Positions 18,468-27,175 of a DNA stretch of 64,000 nt are shown here, one piece after another. Made by a program: the position numbers and the translations under genes. The stretch comes from a virus: the IMG/VR virus record IMGVR_UViG_3300035698_018653, positions 1 to 64,000 of that record; one strand, written 5' to 3'. The first letter of the stretch is position 1. Every line of letters starts with the position of its first letter. Below the pieces are notes generated by a model, which was not told the DNA's origin, made no database searches, and worked only from the letters and a program-made list of their open reading frames with translations.

Positions 18468-19125
18468 AGTTTTGCTTTTTGATATTGGAATGAATCAGGG
18501 CAGGACATCTTTAATGTTTGTTAATAGTTTTAATAACATTGGTGTTGAGTACGAGATACATGGTTTTGAACCCATGGTTTATCTTTGTGATATAGCAAAG
18601 AAACGTTTTAAGGATAATGAAAATATTTTTATTTACAACTGTGCATTAACAGATAGTAACGGAAAGGCGAAAGTTTATTTTTGTAGAAATAATGTAGGGC
18701 ATTCGATATTCGAGGATCATGCAGGAATAAAGAAAGGATTATTTCAAGAAGTTGATTCATACAAGTTTTCAGATTGGCTGATAGAGAATATAGGATTTAA
18801 GAGGTTAGAAGAAAATTATGTAATATTAAAGGTAAATGCTGAGGGTGCAGAGTATCATATATTTAAAGATTTATTTGAAACAAAAATGATAAAATATTTT
18901 AAGATAGTTACTGGTGATGATTTTAGTGATATAGATAAGATAAAGAGTATTGAAAATGGTAAGAAATTTCGTGAGGATATATTTAAAATACTTTATAATT
19001 ATAATATATTCTATTATAGAATAACAAGATTTAGAGGTGCAAACATGATGAAGGTAAGAAGAAGGATAAGACGCTGGCTAGATGGAAAAATAGAAACTCC
19101 AGGAAGGATAGACGAAGATGATTAA
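18460..19125 (+). CDS. FkbM-type SAM methyltransferase (copy 2)
   Basis: Paralogue of the gene at 15899: FDIGMNQGRTSLMF, GFEP at 35-38, LKVNAEGAEYHIF and MKVRRRIRRW match it position by position. The first Asp of the DxEGAE signature is Asn here, which could affect activity or simply reflect variation. It overlaps both neighbours by 8 bases. The duplication suggests two methylation steps or two acceptors. Confidence 0.76.
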   Translation: MPKVLLFDIGMNQGRTSLMFVNSFNNIGVEYEIHGFEPMVYLCDIAKKRFKDNENIFIYNCALTDSNGKAKVYFCRNNVGHSIFEDHAGIKKGLFQEVDSYKFSDWLIENIGFKRLEENYVILKVNAEGAEYHIFKDLFETKMIKYFKIVTGDDFSDIDKIKSIENGKKFREDIFKILYNYNIFYYRITRFRGANMMKVRRRIRRWLDGKIETPGRIDEDD

Positions 19126-19738
19126 ATTTAAGCATTATAAGTTTGATGATATAGTTTCTTCTTCTAAAAAGAAAACAAGCAGTGGAAGGAATGCTTTTTT
19201 TCATATGAAAGAATATGATTTTTTAATGACAAGAAAGAATCCAAATGTCCTTGAGTTTGGGGTTGCGCTTGGTTATTCAACTTGCGTTTTTATAAATGCT
19301 GTTGAGAAAACCGGTGGCTTTCTTTACTCTTGTGACATTATTGATTGCGGAGACAGAGTAATAGGAAGTGGAAAGTGGAAGTTTATAAAATGTGATGACA
19401 GAAATGTAAATGTTATTATGCAAAGTGGTAGAATAAAAAAGTTTGATCTAATTCATATAGATAGCTTTATTGATTATCAAAAATCTAATTCTCACGTTAT
19501 AGAACTTTTAGAGAAGTGGAGCAAGTATCTTGTTAAGGGCGGTATAATAACGGTAAGAGGTGTTGACAATACTCCATACAAAAAAGGCGGCAGGAAAGAA
19601 AATTATAGAAAAGCTTTAATGTATGAGAGGGTACACGAAGGAATAGAGACGTTTTTAGAAGACAATAAAGGGTTATTTAAAGCTGAGTTTTTATACGGGT
19701 CAGTAGGAATGGCTTATTTAATAAAATTAAAGGATTGA
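19118..19738 (+). CDS. Class I SAM-dependent methyltransferase
   Basis: VLEFGVALGYSTCVF near residue 45 is the SAM glycine loop. FDLIHIDSFIDYQ near 110 is the acidic motif of O-methyltransferase/cephalosporin-hydroxylase-like proteins, and KGGIITVRGVD follows. The target is unknown; the setting implies a glycan. Confidence 0.7.
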   Translation: MIKFKHYKFDDIVSSSKKKTSSGRNAFFHMKEYDFLMTRKNPNVLEFGVALGYSTCVFINAVEKTGGFLYSCDIIDCGDRVIGSGKWKFIKCDDRNVNVIMQSGRIKKFDLIHIDSFIDYQKSNSHVIELLEKWSKYLVKGGIITVRGVDNTPYKKGGRKENYRKALMYERVHEGIETFLEDNKGLFKAEFLYGSVGMAYLIKLKD

Positions 19739-19742
19739 AAAT

Positions 19743-20345
19743 TTGAATAAATGGTTACTAGAATATTATTTAAAAATAATATTAGATGCTACTGGTAAAA
19801 ATTTAATTGATTTAAGAGTAAATAGAATATATAATAAAAAATTAGATATTGAAAACGCTTGTAGTTGGGGGTATAATCAAATAATAAAGCCTAGCTGTAG
19901 TATATTGAAAGCTTATGAAAAACATGGAAGAGAATATGATTTTACAAATTCAAGATACTGGAAAATGATTAAATATAGGAATAGAAAACATTAGATAAGT
20001 CCACCAAAAAATAAATTAAATGAATTTCTTAGTTTGTATGAAAGCATTAAAGATAATGGATTTGTGCGTAACAAAAAAGATATGATTGTATTTTTTGATT
20101 TAAAAAATATTTTACCGCTATTTAATTCAAATAAAATTAAAGACAGTATGAAAAGAAAAAAATATATTTATCAGAAAAAACCAGTTAGATATTTTAGGGT
20201 AGGTGGAAATCATAGATGTTCTATAATGAAATTTTTAGGTAAAGATAGTGTTTATTCTAAAATTATAGAACTTGATTTTGCAGATAAGTATCATATTGAA
20301 AAAACAAGTATAGCGTGTTTATCTTGCAAGAAAAATAAATTATAG
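19743..20345 (+). pseudogene. ParB/sulfiredoxin-like protein interrupted by an in-frame TAG
   Basis: Reading one frame from TTG 19743 gives 83 residues, a TAG at 19992-19994, then 116 further residues without any shift. The part after TAG has LYESIKDNGF and FRVGGNHRCSIMKFLG, the S-I-x-x-N-G and G-N-H-R signatures of ParB-like domains. The part before has ILKAYEKHGREYDF and YWKMIKY, which belong to the same protein in such families. It is therefore one gene with a premature amber or a readthrough codon. The final stop is also TAG and is in frame with the nitroreductase that follows. Confidence 0.65.
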
Positions 20346-20354
20346 AGGTTGATT

Positions 20355-20888
20355 ATGAAAAATAAGATAACAGAATTTATAAGGACCAGGAGAAGCGCTG
20401 GAGCTTTTGATATGTATAAAGAAGTACCCAACGCTTTAATATTTAAAATAATCGAGACTGGTTTATCTGCACCCTCAGCTTGCGATATTCAAGGATGGAG
20501 ATTTCTTGTTATTAAGGACGACAGTGTAAGAAAGCAATTAAGAAATATTGGATTTAGAAAACTTAGAAATTGTCCCGTTGGAATATTTGTTTTTTATTCA
20601 GATGAATTTGTTAATTATGAATATCAAGATCATATTCAAAGCGCTGCCGCCGGTATTCAGAATATGTTATTGGAAGCCCATAATTTAGGGCTTGGTGCTA
20701 GATGGATTTGTGATATTTCAGATAGGAGGAAGATATGTAAGATATTAAATATTCCAAAGGGATTTCAGCCGATAGCATTAGTCAAGGTGGGATATGAGCA
20801 AAAAAGAAATGTAAGTTTTAAGGCATATAAAAGAAATATATTAAACACAGTTCATTTTGATAAATATAACAAGGAGAAAAGTTGGTGA
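20355..20888 (+). CDS. Nitroreductase-family flavoprotein
   Basis: FMN-dependent oxidoreductase of 177 residues. RTRRSAGAF (residues 10-18) binds FMN phosphate. SAPSACDIQGWRF, SAAAGIQNMLLEAHNLGLG and VKVGYEQK are in the usual order. ATG at 20355 follows AGAGG at good spacing; an in-frame TTG is six bases upstream. The substrate is unknown. It may act on a cofactor or sugar intermediate of the cluster. Confidence 0.85.
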   Translation: MKNKITEFIRTRRSAGAFDMYKEVPNALIFKIIETGLSAPSACDIQGWRFLVIKDDSVRKQLRNIGFRKLRNCPVGIFVFYSDEFVNYEYQDHIQSAAAGIQNMLLEAHNLGLGARWICDISDRRKICKILNIPKGFQPIALVKVGYEQKRNVSFKAYKRNILNTVHFDKYNKEKSW

Positions 20889-21070
20889 GAAAAGTTTTAT
20901 TATTTGCATTAATTCTTATTGGGGGTTGCTCCAATCATAAGGCAATACATAAAAATATATTAAAGGAGGAAGTAAGAATAAGCTTGGAGATAGATAGTTT
21001 GAAAGTAAAGCAAAAAGAAATAATAAGATTGTTAGACATAGAAACGCTCAAAGAAATCAAAGGAGAGTAA
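20885..21070 (+). CDS. Small lipoprotein, 61 aa
   Basis: Starts at GTG overlapping the previous stop, 8 bases after AAGGAG. The signal peptide has basic residues, a hydrophobic core and lipobox IGGC with Cys at about residue 15. The mature part is a short charged helix. Length and type resemble an outer-membrane spanin lipoprotein, but it is far from the lysis genes, so surface or superinfection roles are equally possible. Confidence 0.6.
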   Translation: MRKVLLFALILIGGCSNHKAIHKNILKEEVRISLEIDSLKVKQKEIIRLLDIETLKEIKGE

Positions 21071-21072
21071 AG

Positions 21073-21834
21073 ATGAAAAAGCTTACAATAGGTGCTATTA
21101 TTAGAACAGCCGGGGAAAGAACTTTAAAGCTTTGTATTGATTCTGTCTTGCAACATATATTAAAGAAAAATATAGTAACGGTAATGGAAGCGCCGTTTAC
21201 AGCCGCAATGAAAAAGTGCGTGGAGATAGCGAAAAGAAAAGGGTGGGATAAATATTTAATGATAGACGCAGATGTAATTCTTACTAAAAATTGGAGAGAT
21301 ATAGTTGAGCCATTCCTAGGCAAGGAAACGTATGGTGTTTATGAGCATGATTTTGATGTACAGGATAGATTTATAGGTAAAACTCAAAAAGGTATTTATC
21401 TTGTTAATTCAAAGTATGATAGTTTAAGAATGGAAATGCTTGAGCAGACAAAAGACATGACGAAGCCGGAAGGAAGTATCAGACACCTAATGGGTAAAGA
21501 GGGAATTGATTTTTCTCATGCCGGTGACGATATTATTGGTTATCATGGCTTTAATCAATATAAGAAAGATATATTTAATACTTTTGCACTTAGGGCATTA
21601 AGGAATAAAGATTACATTGAAAGATATAAATTGTTTAAAGGAAAGCTTTCCAAAGAGGAAAGAGTTGCAAGAGCTGGTTGGAAGTTTGGACAGAGCCATC
21701 CCGAAATGCTAAAAGACTTTATGGATTTTACTAAAAAGGTTGATACAGAAAAAATGGGATGGAAGGAATATGATGAGGTTGATTATTCACTTAATATGTT
21801 TTATAAACTTGTAGAAAAACTAGGAGTAAAATAA
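21073..21834 (+). CDS. Glycosyltransferase-like protein, GT-A
   Basis: The N-terminus TIGAIIRTAGERTLKLCIDS is GT2-like and MIDADVIL holds the DxD at Asp65-Asp67. The C-terminal half is helical and not informative. It is coupled to the next small gene by a TAATG overlap. Confidence 0.6.
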   Translation: MKKLTIGAIIRTAGERTLKLCIDSVLQHILKKNIVTVMEAPFTAAMKKCVEIAKRKGWDKYLMIDADVILTKNWRDIVEPFLGKETYGVYEHDFDVQDRFIGKTQKGIYLVNSKYDSLRMEMLEQTKDMTKPEGSIRHLMGKEGIDFSHAGDDIIGYHGFNQYKKDIFNTFALRALRNKDYIERYKLFKGKLSKEERVARAGWKFGQSHPEMLKDFMDFTKKVDTEKMGWKEYDEVDYSLNMFYKLVEKLGVK

Positions 21835-22094
21835 TGCAAGTTGGAATAGTAGAGATATCAACAGAATTTATTGCTGATTGTGATAATTTTGCTTTTTATT
21901 GTTTATTTTTAACAAATTTTAAAATTCGCTCTATCGCACTTAAAAAGAGTCGTGACTTATATGAGATTACTGCTGAAAGTATTTATTTTGAAGAGATACC
22001 GGAAACAAGTAAGGTTCCAAAATATAAAATTAATTTTAGAACAGACGATGGACTAATTTCAATAGATAATGTTTCAAAGATTGTAGAGGAATAA
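21834..22094 (+). CDS. Hypothetical protein, 86 aa
   Basis: Not recognised. Predominantly beta-like with two Cys residues near residues 15 and 22. The start overlaps the previous stop and the next gene starts 3 bases later, so it is cotranscribed with glycan genes. Confidence 0.6.
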   Translation: MQVGIVEISTEFIADCDNFAFYCLFLTNFKIRSIALKKSRDLYEITAESIYFEEIPETSKVPKYKINFRTDDGLISIDNVSKIVEE

Positions 22095-22097
22095 AAA

Positions 22098-22829
22098 ATG
22101 GATGAGTGGAAGTACAGATCGGAGAAGTATGACAAGTTACAGTGGGTGAACAATAATCAATTTCTTGCCGAGTTTCTTGAGTTTGGTAATTTTAAGTCAA
22201 GCGATTTAGTACTTGATGTAGGAACAGGAACAGGCAAGATAGCCAAAGAAATTTCTCCCTTGGTTAACAAGATAATGGGAATTGATGATTCGATTTCTAT
22301 GCTTGACCATAGCCACGAAGATGAGGAGTTTAGAAACGTTGATTATGTTCAGATGGATGCTAGGGATTTATTGTTTAATAATGAAACTTTTGATAAAGCA
22401 ACTTGCCGATATGTACTTCACCATATTACCGAAGGTACTCAACGTGCTGTAAATGAGATATATCGAGTATTAAAGGGTGGTGGCAGCTTCCTTGTGTCAG
22501 AGGGTATTCCACCTACCGAAAGGTGTAGGGAGCTGTATGGAGAGATATTTGCCCTTAAGGAGCAGCGTTTAACGATATATGAGGCTGATTTAGTAAAGTG
22601 GATAAAAAATGCTGGTTTTGCCTCTATTGAAACAAGAAAAATAATACTTAAGGGAATGAGTATAAGAAACTGGTTGGATAACAGTGGACTATCTCAAATC
22701 ACGCAGGATAAGATTTTTTATATGCATATGAGAGCGCCGGAATTTTTCAAGGAAGATTATTGTATGAAAGAAGATGAAAATGATTGCTATTGTGATTTTC
22801 ATGTTTCTATTGTAAAGGGGATCAAATGA
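22098..22829 (+). CDS. Class I SAM methyltransferase (UbiE-like)
   Basis: VLDVGTGTGKIAKEI near residue 39 is the SAM loop. VDYVQMDARDLLFNNETFD and the post-motif VLKGGGSFLVSEG follow in family order. It is a stand-alone methyltransferase between glycosyltransferase and sulfotransferase genes. The target is unknown. Confidence 0.82.
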   Translation: MDEWKYRSEKYDKLQWVNNNQFLAEFLEFGNFKSSDLVLDVGTGTGKIAKEISPLVNKIMGIDDSISMLDHSHEDEEFRNVDYVQMDARDLLFNNETFDKATCRYVLHHITEGTQRAVNEIYRVLKGGGSFLVSEGIPPTERCRELYGEIFALKEQRLTIYEADLVKWIKNAGFASIETRKIILKGMSIRNWLDNSGLSQITQDKIFYMHMRAPEFFKEDYCMKEDENDCYCDFHVSIVKGIK

Positions 22830-22830
22830 T

Positions 22831-23688
22831 ATGGGAAAATATTCTGAATATAAAAAGAAACACAATAAAAAGTTAGTTCTTTCTGTTACGTCAGGTAGAT
22901 CTGGAACTCTTTGGCTTGCAGATATTTTTAATCAGCATACTAATGCGATTGGTACTTCAGAGAGGTACATGAATTTTGAGGCGTTTTACAGATACGTAAA
23001 ATTTAATCATTTGCTTGTTGATCTAACTGGCATTTATGATATGCTCAGACTTGGAATTTTAAGCGATTGGGCGCAAGGCAAAGCAGATTTATCTTTGGTT
23101 AATTCCCCTTTTCTTTCTCATGATTGTTATCATCTGTTTAAAGAATTGAAAGCAGATCAAATCATTTGGGGCATAACAGATATAAGATTTACAGTACATT
23201 CGTTTTTGAAAAAGAAATGGTATGAAAATTCAATATCTAAAACAAATCATAATCAAGTATGCGGACCACAACTTGCCTACAGAAACGGAATAGCATATAC
23301 ATTCGGCAGGGTGGTTCCTTATAATCAAGACAAATATAAAAAGTGGACTAAGCTGACCCAGGTGGGAAAAATATCTTGGTTCTTAAGCAATATTAATAAA
23401 GAAATATATTCTAATGTAAACAGAATAAGAAAAGAGTTTGGAAATGATAAAGTGCTTATTTATAGATTAGAAGAAGCAGATCAGAATTACGCATATTACA
23501 GAATGCTGGCGAGTAAATATAATTTAAAGCCGGTGATGTCAGAGAGAAAATTTTTATCGTTAAAAGGTAAAACTGTTAAGAGTAATGATAAATTTAGGGT
23601 GGTGAGATTTAATGGTAGGGCAGAGGATGAATTTAAAAGCGAAGCAAAAACCGCTATTGACATATACAAACAGGTGAAGCAATGGTGA
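22831..23688 (+). CDS. Sulfotransferase-like protein
   Basis: SVTSGRSGTLWLADIF (residues 18-33) is the 5'-phosphosulfate loop of PAPS-dependent sulfotransferases. The fold continues to VLIYRLEEAD near residue 210. A second, different sulfotransferase lies at 34123. No PAPS-synthesis gene is seen, so host PAPS would be needed. It overlaps the next gene by 7 bases. Confidence 0.7.
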   Translation: MGKYSEYKKKHNKKLVLSVTSGRSGTLWLADIFNQHTNAIGTSERYMNFEAFYRYVKFNHLLVDLTGIYDMLRLGILSDWAQGKADLSLVNSPFLSHDCYHLFKELKADQIIWGITDIRFTVHSFLKKKWYENSISKTNHNQVCGPQLAYRNGIAYTFGRVVPYNQDKYKKWTKLTQVGKISWFLSNINKEIYSNVNRIRKEFGNDKVLIYRLEEADQNYAYYRMLASKYNLKPVMSERKFLSLKGKTVKSNDKFRVVRFNGRAEDEFKSEAKTAIDIYKQVKQW

Positions 23689-25145
23689 AAAACTTTATAG
23701 AGAGAAAGCAGTGCCCGTGCTGCGGGTTCGATAAAGCTACAATTATTTTTAATGACGTTAAAGATGCAAGAAATTATATAAGGAATTATTATATAAAGGT
23801 TCCCGAAAAATTGTTAAGGGAGATGGAATTTGAGTTAAGGAAATGTTTAAAATGTACTCACATATATCAAGCATATATATTAACCAGTAAAAATATTGTA
23901 AGGCTATATTCGGAATGGATGGATAACAAAAAGTCATTGAACAAGAAGGAGAAGCCAGCGAAGAATATAGGGAGGCAGTATGAAAAGCAATGCGTGAGGA
24001 TGAGGGAGCTGTTTGATTCTGATGATGTGAGAATACTCGATTACGGAATGGGCTGGGGCTTCTGGTGCGATATGGCTAAGAATTATTTTAATAATATTTT
24101 CGGTTATGAGATAGATGAAGGTAGAGTGAAATATGCAATGGATAATTTTAGTTTTAGATGCGGCAGTTTAGTGCCACCTAAAGAAAAATTTAATTTTATA
24201 AATTTTGAGCAAGTATTTGAACATCTGACTCATCCGTTTGAGACCCTAAGAGATATAGTTAAAAATAATCTAGCCTCTAATGGAATTATTCATATAGCTG
24301 TCCCTGATGCAACTTTTGCAGTAGATGAAATAACAGAAGGAACATATGATATGGGGAGCTATATGCAACCGCTAGAACATATCAATATGTTCAACCTAAG
24401 ATCATTAAAAGCTTTATTGCTCAGGTGCGGACTTCACTTTCAATACAATATAGCCAGAACCATAGTCTATGCCTCTAAAAAAGATTTTTCATTATTAAAA
24501 GAACATAGAGATTATTTTGTAGAAAATTCAAAACCAATGATGGTTAAAAAAAGAAGGAGAAAAGGTGTCATGGTTGTGAGAGCTAAATATAATAAGTATC
24601 AGAAGTTTGGAGCGTATCATTGGGATTGGTATCGAAAGAATACAGATGAATATAAAGATCATGTGGATTACCTTTTGGGATTGTTCCCCCAGGGGAATAA
24701 TGCAACGTTGCTTGATGTAGGGTGCGGAGATGGCCTCATTGCCTCGAAGCTTGCTATACAGGGCTACAGGGTCACGGGGTTTGATAGTGACTCTACCGCT
24801 ATAAAATTAGCTACCGAGCTTTGTATGAATAGGGGTATCAGGTTATCTAAAAAAACATTTTATGACTTGCATGAATCGTACGATTTTTGCGTATGTTCAG
24901 AGGTGATCGAGCACGTCAAGAACCCAGAGGATTTAGTTAATATAATTTTTGCTCATACAAATAAGTTCGCAATTATCACCTCTCCGAATGCACGTGGAAC
25001 ACGCATGGGACTTTATGACTATAACAAATGGAGCAAGGAAAAATTTGGAAGGATGTTTAAGCAGCTTGGGTATAATGGGGAATTTTTGAAAGTTACAAGG
25101 CGTAAAATGTATTATTTGCTAGATTGTTCGTCCAGGAGAGTGTAA
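23682..25145 (+). CDS. Zinc-binding protein with two fused methyltransferase domains
   Basis: Residues 11-14 (CPCC) and KCLKC near 64 form a zinc site, as in C-methyltransferases of sugar pathways. The first SAM domain begins at VRILDYGMGWGFWCDM (about 115) and continues through FEQVFEHLTHPFETL. After a basic linker, a second complete SAM domain starts at LLDVGCGDGLIASKLA (about 342) with CSEVIEHVKNPEDL. Two tandem methyltransferases in one 487-residue chain is unusual and suggests successive methylations. It is coupled to the next gene by TAATG. Confidence 0.8.
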   Translation: MVKNFIERKQCPCCGFDKATIIFNDVKDARNYIRNYYIKVPEKLLREMEFELRKCLKCTHIYQAYILTSKNIVRLYSEWMDNKKSLNKKEKPAKNIGRQYEKQCVRMRELFDSDDVRILDYGMGWGFWCDMAKNYFNNIFGYEIDEGRVKYAMDNFSFRCGSLVPPKEKFNFINFEQVFEHLTHPFETLRDIVKNNLASNGIIHIAVPDATFAVDEITEGTYDMGSYMQPLEHINMFNLRSLKALLLRCGLHFQYNIARTIVYASKKDFSLLKEHRDYFVENSKPMMVKKRRRKGVMVVRAKYNKYQKFGAYHWDWYRKNTDEYKDHVDYLLGLFPQGNNATLLDVGCGDGLIASKLAIQGYRVTGFDSDSTAIKLATELCMNRGIRLSKKTFYDLHESYDFCVCSEVIEHVKNPEDLVNIIFAHTNKFAIITSPNARGTRMGLYDYNKWSKEKFGRMFKQLGYNGEFLKVTRRKMYYLLDCSSRRV

Positions 25146-26974
25146 TGTATAATCTAGATATTAAAGATAAATCAATATTAATAATTGCGGCACATTGTGA
25201 CGACGAATTAATCTTCGCCTCTTCAATATTAACTTCTAAGAAACCATGCAAGAAAATATTATTGACGGTACATAATGATCATGGTGACGGGAGGTACAAA
25301 GCCTTAAAGCAAAATTGTATAGATAATAATATAATACATCATTATTTAGCAATGGATGAACACAGGGAAAGTGACAGAAGCAAAACCTATTTTACAGAAA
25401 GACAGATCCCCACTATAATAGAAGCGATTAAGAATGCGATTAAGGTATATAAGCCGGATTATGTATTTACGCACAATGAATTCGGAGAGTATTACCATGG
25501 GCACCATAGGCACCTGCACAGGATAGTTACCGCCTTAGTACCCAAGAAAAAACTTGTGTTTTTTGGATTTAACTTCAATGACGTGAGGGAGAAAAATAAA
25601 TATTGGAAGCTGAGAAAGTATCACAATATTTTTAAGGCAAAAAAATGGCAAAACTATTATTATTGTTGCAATAGTTGTTACATTAGGCAAGGGGACAGAG
25701 AGGCTGTCAGAAGGATGATAAAGCTCTATGGTAGTTCTTTCCCTTATGACTCAAAACATTACTTCTACGAGCACGCAATGGCCGATATGCAGTACTTTTC
25801 GAAGGCTACGGCAATGAATAGAACGTTCCGCAGGAATACGTTCACCTGTAGTGCGAGAATACAGCATGAAGAACTGAAACGCTACCTAGAATTAGAGCTG
25901 GATGGGAATGGCATACGCACGGGGGATTTAAGCAAGGTAAAGGGGCGCTTAGATTGGTGTGATATTGATATTACGGATTCTGTGTTACTTTCTGAAGTAT
26001 TGAAAAAGTTGTCTCAGTGTTTAAAATCAAACCGTAGATTTTTGTTAGGTATACCGGGCAAGAACAATCGTGTTCAAAAACAAAAATACCAATTGGAACA
26101 CGTACTTAGTGTGATGAGGCGTCACGGATTAATACCTTGCGAAACTTTTAATGTGGCAGAGTCGTACGAATATATTTTTGTACATGGTTTTAAGCTTGCG
26201 GAGGACTACACTTTTAATGGGGAGCAACCAACGCTTTGCATTGTAACGCCTGCTATCAAAATACCTGAGCGCCAGTTTAAAAAACACATTTCGTGGAATA
26301 GAGAATTACTTGAGAAGTATAAGGGTAGAGTAAGAATTTTATACGTGACAGAGAGAGATGTGAGTCATTTAATGACATCTAATACCGATTTTATTATTTA
26401 CCCGAAAAAGCAGAAAATATTTTCGTTGTCAAATACAAATAACTACGGAATTAAGAGAGCAGAGTCAACAATTTGTGTAAAAGGTGATGTGGACATAAAG
26501 TATACCTCTGTCGCCGTAGAATTTTATTTTAAAAAATTAAGTACCCCTGGAACGGCAGTATCAATAGAATATTTTAAGGTAAACGAAAATTGTGAATTCC
26601 AGACAGAAAACGAAAGATATTTAAAAGACATGGATGGGATGAGCAAATCGTTTGGAAATTTGGCTATGCATCGGAGCGATTGGCAAACGTTTAGGGGGCT
26701 GTTCGATCAGAGAATGGTCCACGGATATGGCGGAGAAGACAAGGTTGCGTTTCGTGCTCTTATGCGGATTTCTGCTTTTAAAAAAATTCGTGTTACCGTA
26801 CAGAAAAAAATTCCTATCTATCATATGCCACATGATTCTCAATTGGGGTGCAGGTGGGGAGGGGAGGACGGTTTCAATCCTTATGCTTATTACGAAAATC
26901 GTCGTTGTGCTATGAGGCGTTGGGGAGGCACCAAAGAGAGTGAACGTTGGGGCGAGGGTGATTATGGAGAATGA
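25145..26974 (+). CDS. PIG-L/LmbE deacetylase fused to a GT-A glycosyltransferase
   Basis: ATG at 25145 follows CAGGAGAG; an in-frame TTG 21 bases earlier lies inside the previous gene. Residues 1-230 are a zinc de-N-acetylase: AHCDDE at 16-21 (usually AHPDDE) and HGHH at 118-121. A middle region of about 100 residues looks like a remnant methyltransferase fold (LSQCLKSNRRFLLGIPG). The C-terminus has CVKGDVDIKYT (DxD) and HGYGGEDKVAFRAL, the WGGED-like motif of GT2/GT7 enzymes. Deacetylating and then extending an amino sugar is the natural reading, by inference. Confidence 0.78.
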   Translation: MYNLDIKDKSILIIAAHCDDELIFASSILTSKKPCKKILLTVHNDHGDGRYKALKQNCIDNNIIHHYLAMDEHRESDRSKTYFTERQIPTIIEAIKNAIKVYKPDYVFTHNEFGEYYHGHHRHLHRIVTALVPKKKLVFFGFNFNDVREKNKYWKLRKYHNIFKAKKWQNYYYCCNSCYIRQGDREAVRRMIKLYGSSFPYDSKHYFYEHAMADMQYFSKATAMNRTFRRNTFTCSARIQHEELKRYLELELDGNGIRTGDLSKVKGRLDWCDIDITDSVLLSEVLKKLSQCLKSNRRFLLGIPGKNNRVQKQKYQLEHVLSVMRRHGLIPCETFNVAESYEYIFVHGFKLAEDYTFNGEQPTLCIVTPAIKIPERQFKKHISWNRELLEKYKGRVRILYVTERDVSHLMTSNTDFIIYPKKQKIFSLSNTNNYGIKRAESTICVKGDVDIKYTSVAVEFYFKKLSTPGTAVSIEYFKVNENCEFQTENERYLKDMDGMSKSFGNLAMHRSDWQTFRGLFDQRMVHGYGGEDKVAFRALMRISAFKKIRVTVQKKIPIYHMPHDSQLGCRWGGEDGFNPYAYYENRRCAMRRWGGTKESERWGEGDYGE

Positions 26975-27088
26975 TCATAAACTTCTTTAGTCTCTATGAT
27001 AAGAATTATGTATATTTTATTACTCCTTTTGCTTATATTTAATATTGTCACTGGAACTGGCAGTATTAATATACTTAGTTCAAAACAA

Positions 27089-27154
27089 AGCGCCTGTAGG
27101 GTTGGTAGTTTCCTACCATTTATTGTCATTCCAGTGATCAAACCTACAGGCGCT
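27089..27154 (+). ncRNA. Hairpin-forming RNA element upstream of the HNH gene
   Basis: AGCGCCTGTAGG-G-TT (27089-27103) pairs with AACCTACAGGCGCT (27141-27154) with a single bulged G. The loop holds a second small hairpin, GGTAG-TTTC-CTACC. A run of five T directly follows the stem, so it could terminate transcription of the glycan operon. The loop of 37 nt is long for a simple terminator. The rest of the gap, 26975-27175, shows only a further possible CACTGG/CCAGTG pairing. Confidence 0.55.
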
Positions 27155-27175
27155 TTTTGTATAGGAGAAAATAAG

